Shown here in pieces: positions 34,282-42,965 of a DNA stretch of 64,000 nucleotides. The position numbers and the translations under genes are program-made. The stretch is from NCBI RefSeq assembly GCF_030695085.1, contig NZ_JAUYTS010000047.1, forward strand, positions 1 through 64,000, given 5' to 3'. The notes under the pieces are model-generated. The model was given only the letters and a program-made list of their open reading frames with translations, had not been told where the DNA came from and made no database searches. Origin of the DNA: Falsiroseomonas sp. GTDB lineage: Bacteria; Pseudomonadota; Alphaproteobacteria; Acetobacterales; Acetobacteraceae. The first letter of the stretch is position 1, and the number at the start of each line of letters is the position of its first letter.

Positions 34282-34295
34282 TTACCGGACGGTAA
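34282..34295. promoter_or_regulatory. palindrome upstream of the autotransporter
   Basis: TTACCG-GA-CGGTAA is a perfect dyad 66 bases before the autotransporter start in the 137-base gap after the permease. It looks like a regulator binding site; no matching regulator gene is adjacent. Confidence 0.45.
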
Positions 34296-34360
34296 TCAGG
34301 CAGCGGCTAGGAGGCATCAGGCAGAAAATCCTGCCGGCCTTCGTGGAAAGACTCCGCCGC

Positions 34361-37300
34361 ATGAAATCCCGACGCTCCCGCAAGGCCCGTCCGGCCGCGC
34401 CGCGCGCCATCCTCATCGTTCCGGTCATCATCCTGGCTGGCATGGCGATGCCCGCCAGCGCAGGGGAGATCCTGACCACCGATCGCACCCTGTCCGGCAC
34501 CGTGGATGGCGCGCTGGGCAGCGGCTACCTCGTGCAGGGCGGCACGCTGACCATCAACAACGCCACCGTCTTCAACTTCATCACTCAGGGCGGCGCGGGT
34601 TCGGGCGGCGGCGCGGGCCTCGGCGGTGCGATCTTCATCGATTCCGGTGCGGCGGCGGTCCTGAACAGCGTCACCATGTCCGGCAACGCGGCCATCGGTG
34701 GCACCGGCGGCAACGGCACCACGGGCGGCGTGCTGAACGGGCTGATGGTGCCCTCGGCCAATGGTGCCACGGGTGCTGCCGGCAGCGTGTTCCAGGACAA
34801 TGTCATCCTGTTCGGCGATGGCAGCGGCAATGGCGTGGCCGGCACCAACGGCCTGGTCGGCGGCAGCGCCAGCAACGGCTTCGGCGGCACTGGCGGACGC
34901 GGCGGCGATGGCAGCGAGGGCTGGAGCAGCAATCCGCGCCTCTACGCGGAGGAAGCCCTGGCGATCATCGCGGAGGGTCTCGCCATCGCCGACCTCTCGG
35001 CGGCAAGCTCCGCGATCCCGCCGAATCCCGCGGACGTCATCGCCAAAACCGCCGCCCTGGTGGCGGCAACCGCGCAGCTGGCGATCGCGACCGCCGACCT
35101 GATCCAGTGGGAACTGGACAACAGCAACGGCAATATCGGCTTCGGCGGTGATGGCGGCACAGGCGGTGCCGGTGGCGATGGCAGCTTCGGCTTCGGCGGT
35201 GGCCGCGGTGGCGCCGGTGGCAACGGGGCCGATGGCGGCGGCGGTGCGCGGGATGGCTTCGGTGGTGACGGCGGCACCGGCGGGCAGGGCGGCTTCGGCG
35301 GCGGTGGCGGGCGTGGCGGCGCGGGCGGCATCGGCACCATCGCCGGCAGCGCGGGCGAGGGCGGCGCGAGCGGCTTCGGCGGCGGCAGCGGCAGCAGCGG
35401 TGCGGGCGACGGCGGCGGCGGCGGCTCCGGCCTCGGTGGCGCGATCTTCGTGCGCGATGGCGGCAGCCTGACCGTCACCGGCAATTCCACCTTCGGGCGC
35501 AACAACATCCAGGCCGGCGGCAGCCTGAATGGCGGCGCGGCCGGCGAGGTCGCGGGCAGCGACATCTTCATCATGCGCGGCGCCACGGTGAATTTCGCCG
35601 CCGGCACCGGCAACACCATCACCGTCAATGGTGGTATCGCCGATGACAGCTCCGCCAATATCAGCTTCGGCGGCGTGCCGAACGGGCAGGGCGCCGATGT
35701 CACCATCAGCAGCGGCCTCACGGTGTTCAATGCGGCCAACAGCTATACCGGCCAGACCATCATCACCGGCGGCGCGCTGCGGGCGCAGGATGGCGTCGGC
35801 CTGACCGCCAACAGCAACCTGAACCTGGCCGGCGGCGTGCTGGAAGCGAGCGGTGAATTCGACCGCTTCACCGGCACCTTCGCCGATCGCGTGCAATGGA
35901 CCGGCTCGGGCGGCTTCGCCGGCGTGGGGGATGGGCTGGTCGTCCGCCTCAATGCCGGCACCACCCTGACCTGGGGCCAGGGCAGTTTCGTCAGCGGCAG
36001 CAACGCGCTGATCTTCGGCTCCGCCACCGGCACCGCCGATGTGGATTTCCAGAACGGCATCAACCTGGCCGGCGCGGCGCGGAACATCCATCTCGGGCAC
36101 GGTACGGGTGTGACAACGACCATGTCCGGCGTGCTGTCCAATGGCGGGCTGACCCTGACCGCGGGCAACAACGCGGCGCAGCTCATCCTGACCGCCGCCA
36201 ACACCTATGCCGGCGCCACCACCATCGATGCCGGCGTGCTGGTGTTGCAGGGGGCGGGCAGCATCGCGCAGTCCAGCGGCGTCACCATCGGCAGCCATGG
36301 CACGATCGACATCAGCGGCACCGATGCCGGGGCCAGCTTCGTGACGCTGGCAGGCGATGGCGGCGTGGCGCTCGGCGCGCAGACCGCGACCGTGACCAAT
36401 GGCAGCACCAGCTTCGGCGGCGTCATTTCCGGCACCGGCGGCCTCACCGTGGCAGGTGGCACGCAGACGCTGGGCGGTGTGAACAGCTTCACCGGCGCCG
36501 CCACCATCGACAGCGGCGCGACCCTGGCGCTGACCGGCACCGGCAGCATCGCCGCGGCCTCGGGTGTCGAGGCCAATGGCCAGTTCAGCATCGCCGGCAC
36601 CAGCGCGGGGGCGAGCATCGCCACCCTGTCGGGCAACGGCACGGTGGCGCTGGGCGCGCAGACGCTGAGCATCGCCGAGGGCGCCACCAGCTTCGCGGGC
36701 AACATCAGCGGCACGGGTGGGCTGACGGTGGCCGGTGGCACCCAGACCCTGACCGGTGCCAACGGCCTGACCGGCGTGGTGCAGGTCGATGACGGCGCGA
36801 CCCTGGCGCTGGATGGCGGAAGCGCCGGCATCGCCACGGCCAGCCAGGTGCAGATTGCCGGCACGCTGGATGTCTCGGGCAATACCAGCACCGACATCAC
36901 CACCCTGTCCGGCAGCGGCGATGTCGCGCTCGGTGCGGCGGCGCTGCGGATCACCCAGGGCAGCACCAGCTTCGCGGGCGACATCCAGGGTAGCGCCGGC
37001 AGCGCGCTGACCATTGGCGGCGGCACGCAGACCCTCAGCGGCGCCAGCACCCTGGCGGGTGCCGTCACCATCGACCACGGCGCGGTGCTGGCGCTGACCG
37101 GCACCGGCGGCATCGCCGCGGCTTCCGGCGTCGCGGCGAATGGCAACCTGGACATCGCGGCCACCAGCGCGGGCGCCAGCATCACCACCCTGTCGGGCAA
37201 TGGCAGCGTGGCACTGGGCGCGCAGACCCTGACCGCCACCCATGGCAGCACCAGCTTCGCGGGCGGGATCGGCGGCAGCGGCGGGCTGACCGTCTCCGGC

Positions 37301-40300
37301 GGCACGCAGATGCTGAGCGGCACGAACGGCTTCACCGGCGTGGCCAGCATCGCCGATGGCGCGACGCTGGCGCTGACCGGCAGCGGCCGCATCGCCGATG
37401 CAGCCAGGGTTCAGGCCGATGGCACCCTTGATATCTCTGCCACCAGCGCGGGCGCCGAGATCCGCACCCTGGCGGGCGCGGGCCATGTCGCCCTCGGCGC
37501 GCAGCGCCTGACGGTGACGGCCGGCAGCACGGAATTCGCGGGCGACATCGCCGGCACCGCCAGCCCGCCGCCCAGCAGTGACATGCTGCCGCTGGGCAGC
37601 CCCAATAGCGCCCCCAGCAGCAGTGGCGGCCTGACGATCCATGGCGGCACGCAGACGCTGAGCGGCCAGAACAGCTTCACCGGCAGCGCGATCGTGGACA
37701 GCGGCGCGACGCTGGCGCTGACCGGCACCGGCAGCATCGCGGCGGCGGAGCGGGTGCAGGCGGATGGCGAATTCAACATCGCCGGCACCAGCGCCGGCAC
37801 CGCCATCCGCAGCCTGACCGGCACCGGCTCCACGGTGCTCGGCGCGCAGACGCTGACGGTCACGGCCGGTGCGGATAATTTCGCCGGCACCATCTCGGGC
37901 AGCGGCGGCCTGACGGTCAGCGGCGGCACGCAGGCGCTGTCCGGCAGCAATGCGCTGACCGGCGCGGTGGTGGTGGAAAGCGGCGCGCGGCTGGACATGC
38001 TGGGCGCCGGCAGCATCGCCGCCGCCAGCCAGGTGCAGGCCGATGGCCGCTTCGACATCGCCAGCGCCTCCGGCCAGGTGGCGATCCGCACCCTGGCGGG
38101 GGCGGGCGATGTGACGCTCGGCGCGCGCACGCTGCGCGTCACCGCCGGCAGCACCGAATTCGCTGGCAATGTCGCCGGCACCGGCACGCTGGCGATCGGT
38201 GCCGGCACGCAGCGCCTGTCCGGGGCCAACAGCCTGACCGGGATGGTGCAGGTGGACTCTGGTGCCACCTTGCAGATGGTCGGCAGCGGCAGCATCGCCT
38301 CGGCGTCGGAGGTGCGCGCGGATGGCGTGCTTTCGCTGATCAACACCACCAATGGCGCCGCCATCACCACGCTCTCCGGCGGCGGCGTGGTGCTGCTGGG
38401 CGCGCGGGACCTGACGGTGACGGCGGGCAGCACCAGCTTCGCGGGCGGCATCGCCGGCAGTGGCGGCGTCACCATCACTGGTGGCACGCAGCGGTTCAGC
38501 GGCCAGAACGTGTTCCAGGGTCCGCTGACCATCGGCGCCAATGGCACGCTGGACCTGCTCGGCACCGGCAGCGTGGCGGAAGCCTCGCGCGTCGATCTCG
38601 CCGGGCGGCTGGATATCTCCGGCACCAGCGCGGGGGCTTCCGTCACCACCCTGGCCGGCTCGGGCACCGTGGCGCTCGGCGCGCGCACGCTGAATGTGAC
38701 GAACGGCTCCACCGATTTCGCCGGCACCATTGGCGGCACCGGCGGCTTCGCGGTCAGCGGCGGCACCCAGACACTCAGCGGCCTCAACACCTATTTCGGC
38801 GGCACCCGCGTCAGCAACGGCGGCACGCTGGCCATCGCGAGCGATGCGGCGCTCGGCGCCGCCTCCGGCGGTGTCACGCTGGATAACGGGCGGCTGCGCT
38901 TCCTGGCGGACACGGCCTCCGCCCGCGCCTTCACCATGGGTGGCCAGGGCACGGTCGATACCAACAGCCAGGCGATCACCCTGTCCGGCACCATCGGCGG
39001 CAGTGGCGGGCTGGTCGCGGATGGCGGCGGCGTGCTGACGCTGACCGCGGACAACAGCTATGCCGGCGGCACGCTGGTGATCGGCGGCACCACACTGGCG
39101 GTTGCCAAGGATGCGGCGCTGGGTGCGCCGGATGGCATCGTCATCATCGACAACGGCAAGCTGCTGGCGCTGGCGGATTTCGCCTCCACCCGCCCGATCC
39201 AGGTGAACACCCTGGGCGAGATCGACGCCAATGGCTTCGTCCTGAGCCTCAGCGGCCCGATCAATCTCCAGCAGGAAAATGCGCCGGACCTGGTGCTGTT
39301 CAACGGCGATGCGACGGTGCAGGGCCCCATCACGGTGGATGCCAGCGGCCTGACCGTCCTGTCCAACGCCATCCTGCGCGGCACCGGTGAGGTCTTCACC
39401 CCAACGACGATCCAGGGCGTGCTGGCCCCCGGCGCCAGCCCGGGCACGCTCACCTTCCTGGCGCCGCTGGTGATCTCCCCCAGCGGCACGCTGCGGCTCG
39501 ATATCGATATCGATGGCACCGGCACCGGCAGCGGCGCCGGCAATTACAGCCGCGTGGTGCTGGTGGGCAGCGGCAGCAGCTTCACCGCCCAGGGCGGCAG
39601 CCTGGTGCCGCTGCTGCGCGGCATCAGCGGCAGTGCGACCAACAGCTACACCCCGCCGGTCGGCCAGGGCTTCACCGTGGTGCAGGCCGAGGGCGGCGTC
39701 TTCGGCAGCTTCGCCGGCATGACGCAGCCGGAAGGGCTGCTGCCCGGCAGCCGGATGGATGCGCTGTATCGGGCCCAGGCGCTGACGCTGCACGCCACGC
39801 CCGCCAGCTACACCAGCCTGAACCCCTTCGGCGTCGGGCTGACGCCGAACCAGGCGCAGGTCGGCCTGGGGCTGGATGCGCTGCGCCCGGCACCGGGCCT
39901 GCGCACCAGCGCGGCGGCAACCGATGTGCTGGCCACGCTGTTCAGCCAGGTTCCGGCCGCCCTGCCGCCGATCATGACGCGGCTGGCCGGCACCCTCTAT
40001 GGCGACGCGCTGATGGTCGGCCTCGACCGCAGCCGCGGCTTCGGCGAGGCGATCGCGGACCAGACGGCCGCACGGCGCGGCCTGACCGGCCAGGCGGCGA
40101 CCAGCGGCGATGGACGGCGCACCGCCTGGGCCACCGGCTTCGGCGGCAATGCCCGCTTCGGTGCCACGGGTGATACCGGCTACCGCAACACCACCACCGG
40201 CATGGCGGCGGGTGCCGATATCCGCCTCGATGCCGGCCTGCTGGTCGGCATGGCGCTCGGCGGCAGTAGCGGCCGGATCACCGCCTCCGACGCCGATGCG

Positions 40301-40939
40301 CGCGTCACCGGCACGATGGTGCATGGCGGGTTGTATGGCGGCTGGACCGGCGGTCCCTTCTATGTCGATGGCCAGCTCGGCCTGAGCCATGCGGAGGTGA
40401 ATGCCCGCCGCAACCTGGGCGTGAACGGCCTGACGGCGCGCGGTTCCGGCAGCGGCCTGGGCGGCAGCGCCGCCATCGAGGCCGGCACCCGGCACCAGCT
40501 TGGCGGCTGGCAGGTCCAGCCCGGCATCGGCCTGCGCTACGACACGCTGCGCCGCGGCAGGCTGACCGAGGATGGCGCCAGCGTGCTGTCGCTCGCGGTG
40601 GAGGACAGCCAGGCCAGCAGTCTGCGCGCCACCGCCGGAATCCGGCTGGAAACCACGCTGAACCTCGGCGAGGGCTACCAGCTTCGCCCGCATCTCCGCC
40701 TGCATGTGGCGCAGGAGATGGGCGATACGGATACCAGCACGACCGCCGCCTTCACCGGTGCGCCAGGTGCGGCGATGGTGGCGCGCACCGCCAGCCGCGG
40801 CGGCACCGCCGGCCTCGGCGGGCTGGGGCTGGAGCTGACGCTGCCGAACGGCGTGGCGCTGTTCGCCGGCTATGGCGGCACGGTGCAGCAGCATGTCTCG
40901 CAACATGCCGGCACCATCGGCCTGCGGTACCAGTGGTGA
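34361..40939 (+). CDS. giant type V autotransporter with repetitive passenger
   Basis: 2,192 residues from the ATG at 34361. Signal peptide: basic MKSRRSRKARP, then ILIVPVIILAGMAMPASAG. Residues about 74-360 are Gly-rich (GGxGG runs). About 627-1480 hold nine copies of a 93-residue beta-helix repeat. About 1480-1700 have autotransporter-associated strand repeats (GGTLAIASDAALGAASGG, GGTTLAVAKDAALGAPDG) and a GVLAPGASPGTLTF junction. From about 1920 comes the beta-barrel (AWATGFGGNARFG ...), closing with LRYQW, a good BAM signal. Probably a surface adhesin or biofilm factor; no protease motif seen. The start could be the GTG at 34343. Confidence 0.9.
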   Translation: MKSRRSRKARPAAPRAILIVPVIILAGMAMPASAGEILTTDRTLSGTVDGALGSGYLVQGGTLTINNATVFNFITQGGAGSGGGAGLGGAIFIDSGAAAVLNSVTMSGNAAIGGTGGNGTTGGVLNGLMVPSANGATGAAGSVFQDNVILFGDGSGNGVAGTNGLVGGSASNGFGGTGGRGGDGSEGWSSNPRLYAEEALAIIAEGLAIADLSAASSAIPPNPADVIAKTAALVAATAQLAIATADLIQWELDNSNGNIGFGGDGGTGGAGGDGSFGFGGGRGGAGGNGADGGGGARDGFGGDGGTGGQGGFGGGGGRGGAGGIGTIAGSAGEGGASGFGGGSGSSGAGDGGGGGSGLGGAIFVRDGGSLTVTGNSTFGRNNIQAGGSLNGGAAGEVAGSDIFIMRGATVNFAAGTGNTITVNGGIADDSSANISFGGVPNGQGADVTISSGLTVFNAANSYTGQTIITGGALRAQDGVGLTANSNLNLAGGVLEASGEFDRFTGTFADRVQWTGSGGFAGVGDGLVVRLNAGTTLTWGQGSFVSGSNALIFGSATGTADVDFQNGINLAGAARNIHLGHGTGVTTTMSGVLSNGGLTLTAGNNAAQLILTAANTYAGATTIDAGVLVLQGAGSIAQSSGVTIGSHGTIDISGTDAGASFVTLAGDGGVALGAQTATVTNGSTSFGGVISGTGGLTVAGGTQTLGGVNSFTGAATIDSGATLALTGTGSIAAASGVEANGQFSIAGTSAGASIATLSGNGTVALGAQTLSIAEGATSFAGNISGTGGLTVAGGTQTLTGANGLTGVVQVDDGATLALDGGSAGIATASQVQIAGTLDVSGNTSTDITTLSGSGDVALGAAALRITQGSTSFAGDIQGSAGSALTIGGGTQTLSGASTLAGAVTIDHGAVLALTGTGGIAAASGVAANGNLDIAATSAGASITTLSGNGSVALGAQTLTATHGSTSFAGGIGGSGGLTVSGGTQMLSGTNGFTGVASIADGATLALTGSGRIADAARVQADGTLDISATSAGAEIRTLAGAGHVALGAQRLTVTAGSTEFAGDIAGTASPPPSSDMLPLGSPNSAPSSSGGLTIHGGTQTLSGQNSFTGSAIVDSGATLALTGTGSIAAAERVQADGEFNIAGTSAGTAIRSLTGTGSTVLGAQTLTVTAGADNFAGTISGSGGLTVSGGTQALSGSNALTGAVVVESGARLDMLGAGSIAAASQVQADGRFDIASASGQVAIRTLAGAGDVTLGARTLRVTAGSTEFAGNVAGTGTLAIGAGTQRLSGANSLTGMVQVDSGATLQMVGSGSIASASEVRADGVLSLINTTNGAAITTLSGGGVVLLGARDLTVTAGSTSFAGGIAGSGGVTITGGTQRFSGQNVFQGPLTIGANGTLDLLGTGSVAEASRVDLAGRLDISGTSAGASVTTLAGSGTVALGARTLNVTNGSTDFAGTIGGTGGFAVSGGTQTLSGLNTYFGGTRVSNGGTLAIASDAALGAASGGVTLDNGRLRFLADTASARAFTMGGQGTVDTNSQAITLSGTIGGSGGLVADGGGVLTLTADNSYAGGTLVIGGTTLAVAKDAALGAPDGIVIIDNGKLLALADFASTRPIQVNTLGEIDANGFVLSLSGPINLQQENAPDLVLFNGDATVQGPITVDASGLTVLSNAILRGTGEVFTPTTIQGVLAPGASPGTLTFLAPLVISPSGTLRLDIDIDGTGTGSGAGNYSRVVLVGSGSSFTAQGGSLVPLLRGISGSATNSYTPPVGQGFTVVQAEGGVFGSFAGMTQPEGLLPGSRMDALYRAQALTLHATPASYTSLNPFGVGLTPNQAQVGLGLDALRPAPGLRTSAAATDVLATLFSQVPAALPPIMTRLAGTLYGDALMVGLDRSRGFGEAIADQTAARRGLTGQAATSGDGRRTAWATGFGGNARFGATGDTGYRNTTTGMAAGADIRLDAGLLVGMALGGSSGRITASDADARVTGTMVHGGLYGGWTGGPFYVDGQLGLSHAEVNARRNLGVNGLTARGSGSGLGGSAAIEAGTRHQLGGWQVQPGIGLRYDTLRRGRLTEDGASVLSLAVEDSQASSLRATAGIRLETTLNLGEGYQLRPHLRLHVAQEMGDTDTSTTAAFTGAPGAAMVARTASRGGTAGLGGLGLELTLPNGVALFAGYGGTVQQHVSQHAGTIGLRYQW
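36239..38800. repeat. nine ~279-bp tandem repeats in the autotransporter passenger
   Basis: The marker 'L.L.GTGSIA' recurs near 36239, 36526, 36805, 37087, 37366, 37710, 37989, 38268 and 38547. Spacing is almost always 279 bp (93 codons). The 344-bp step is explained by 22 extra residues, rich in Pro and Ser, encoded near 37558-37625. Confidence 0.85.
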
Positions 40940-40962
40940 GCGGCAGGGCAGGGAGAGAAGGC

Positions 40963-41589
40963 ATGCGCCTGCATCGCGTGTTGCTGGATCGGCGCCCTGC
41001 GCTTCTGGCGACCGGCCTCGCCGGTCTGCTGGGCGCTGTCTTCCTCTGGCCCTCGGCCGGGCTGGTGGCCCAGCCGGCGGCCCGCGGCCCGGCGCCCGCC
41101 GCCGCCACCCCCACAGCCGCCCCCACAATCACCCCGGCGGCGGAGGGGCCGGAGCGGACCAGCGCGCAATTCGGCGACTGGTCGGTGAACTGCACCGGCC
41201 GGCCCCCGGCACGCGGCTGTGAGATGGTGATGGCGGTGCGCGACCCGGCGCGGCAATTGGGCGCCGCGCTGGCCATCGGACGTGCCGCGCCGCAGGCCGC
41301 GCTGCGACTGGTGGCGCAGCTTCCGGTGAATATCCGCGTCGCCGAGCCGCTGCGCCTGGTGATGGAGGGGGAGGCGCCGTTGGCGCTGCCCTTCCAGACC
41401 TGCAACCGGCTGGGCTGCTTCGCCGAGCTTGAGATGCGGGAGGATGCGCTGCGCCGCCTGCGCGCCCGCCCGGCCGACCAGCCAGGCCGCATCGAATGGC
41501 GTGACGCGACGGGGCAGGAGGTGGCGCTACCCATCTCCTTCCGTGGCTTCACCCCCGCCTCCGAGGCGCTGGCCGTGGCGCTGCGCTGA
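40963..41589 (+). CDS. invasion-associated locus B-like exported protein
   Basis: 208 residues, ATG at 40963 after AGGGAGAGAAGG, 23 bases past the autotransporter stop. Hydrophobic export signal (ALLATGLAGLLGAVFLW), a Pro/Ala/Thr spacer, then an IalB-like domain: FGDWSVNCTG, paired cysteines including CEMVMAVRD and LPFQTCNRLGCFAELEM, and ISFRGFTPASEALAVAL at the end. The family is periplasmic and its molecular role is unclear. Likely cotranscribed with the autotransporter. Confidence 0.85.
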   Translation: MRLHRVLLDRRPALLATGLAGLLGAVFLWPSAGLVAQPAARGPAPAAATPTAAPTITPAAEGPERTSAQFGDWSVNCTGRPPARGCEMVMAVRDPARQLGAALAIGRAAPQAALRLVAQLPVNIRVAEPLRLVMEGEAPLALPFQTCNRLGCFAELEMREDALRRLRARPADQPGRIEWRDATGQEVALPISFRGFTPASEALAVALR

Positions 41590-41615
41590 GGCGCGGTGGG
41601 CGGCGAAGGGCGGCG

Positions 41616-42833
41616 CTATCCCATTGGCGCCGCCGCGCCCACCATCTCCTGCGCCGCGGCCAGATCGCCCGGCCGGCCGAGCAGGTAGCCCTGGCCCCTG
41701 GAGACGCCCAGCGCCTCCAGCGCCGCGAATTCCGCCTCCGTCTCGATGCCTTCCGCGACGATCTGGCAGTCGGTTTCGCGGGCGAAGAAGCACAGGGCCG
41801 CGGCCAAGGCGCGCTTCGCCGGGTCGCGGTCCACATCGCGCACCAGGCCCATATCCAGCTTGATGATGTCCGGCTGCAATTGCAGGATGTGTTGCAGGCT
41901 GGAATAGCCGGCGCCCGCATCATCTATGGCGAGCTTCACGCCGGCCGAGCGCAGCGGTGCGAGCGCCGCGCGCAACGCCTCGTAATCCGCCACCTGGCTG
42001 TGTTCCGTCACCTCCAGCACCAGGCGTTCGGTCGGCAGCCCGGCGAGCAGTGCTGTCAGCCGCCGGCTGAGGATGGTGGCCGGCGACGCGTTGAAGGACA
42101 GGAAGGCCGGCGCTTTCAGCCGGCGTACCGCCTGCACCGCGCGCCGCAGCACCGCCAGTTCCAGCTCCACCCCGCGGCCCGCCGCATGCGCCGCGGCGAA
42201 CCACAGATCCGGCGTGCGATAGGGTTCCGGGCCGAAGCGGCACAGCGCCTCGAACCCCACCACCTGGAAGGGTTGCAGCGTCAGGATGGGCTGGAAGCGG
42301 AAGGTGAACAGCCGCCCCTCCATCACCGCCTCCAGCTCCGCCAGCCGGGCCTCGCTGGCCTCCTCCTCGGCCATTTCCCGCGCGATCTCATGCGCGGCGA
42401 CCTCGGCAAAGACGCGCATCACCTGCAGGTCGCGGGCGTTCAGGCTTGGGTTGGGGTGCGGGCTGAGGCAGCAGAACATGCCGTAGGCGCGGCCATCGGG
42501 CAGCTGGATCGGCACCGAGACATGCGCGCCGATCGGCACCGCGCGGGTGATCGGCAGGCTTGCCGCCAGCGGCAGGGCGCCGGTGTCCGGGATCAGCTCC
42601 GGCAGGCGCCCGGCCAGGATGTGCGGGCAGTACACCTCGTGCAGCGGGCGCGAATCGCCGGGCCTGATCAGCCCTTCAAGCCCCGGGGCATCGACCTCCC
42701 GGAACACCGTCCGGCCGCCCTCGAAGCGGGAGACATAGGCGACTTCCATGCCGAGATGGCGGCGCACCGCCTCCAGGCCGCGCTGGATGGTGCTGTGCCC
42801 GGCGCTGGCGGGCTTCATCAATCCGTCGAACAT
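41616..42833 (-). CDS. GAF-EAL cyclic-di-GMP phosphodiesterase
   Basis: 405 residues from the ATG at 42833 (AAAGGA upstream). The N-terminal GAF sensor domain (about 10-170) contains HEVYCPHILAGRLPELIPDT and VPIGAHVSVPIQLPDGR. The EAL domain follows with a full catalytic set: GFEALCRF, Asn in LSFNASP, Glu in LEVTEHS, the DD pair in IDDAGAGYSS, Lys in IIKLDMG, EGIETEAEF and the Gln in QGYLLGRP. It should hydrolyse c-di-GMP in response to an unknown ligand. No GGDEF domain. It converges on the ialB-like gene. Confidence 0.92.
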   Translation of the reverse strand: MFDGLMKPASAGHSTIQRGLEAVRRHLGMEVAYVSRFEGGRTVFREVDAPGLEGLIRPGDSRPLHEVYCPHILAGRLPELIPDTGALPLAASLPITRAVPIGAHVSVPIQLPDGRAYGMFCCLSPHPNPSLNARDLQVMRVFAEVAAHEIAREMAEEEASEARLAELEAVMEGRLFTFRFQPILTLQPFQVVGFEALCRFGPEPYRTPDLWFAAAHAAGRGVELELAVLRRAVQAVRRLKAPAFLSFNASPATILSRRLTALLAGLPTERLVLEVTEHSQVADYEALRAALAPLRSAGVKLAIDDAGAGYSSLQHILQLQPDIIKLDMGLVRDVDRDPAKRALAAALCFFARETDCQIVAEGIETEAEFAALEALGVSRGQGYLLGRPGDLAAAQEMVGAAAPMG

Positions 42834-42965
42834 GCCGCGTCCTTTTCGCCCGCCGGTTTTCACTGGCCGGGCAGGCGGTTGCAGGGGGGGGTTGCGGCAT
42901 TCCTTGCGGCAGGGGCAGGCTTTGCCCCGCGCCACTTTGGCTGGGCGTGGGTGAAGGATGGGTTG

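Noticed and set aside
34307-41128. A 2,273-codon open frame on the minus strand opposite the autotransporter
   Set aside because: It mirrors the plus-strand repeats; the plus frame has the signal peptide, beta-barrel and terminal aromatic signal, while the minus frame is Arg/Ala/Gly-rich with no domain.
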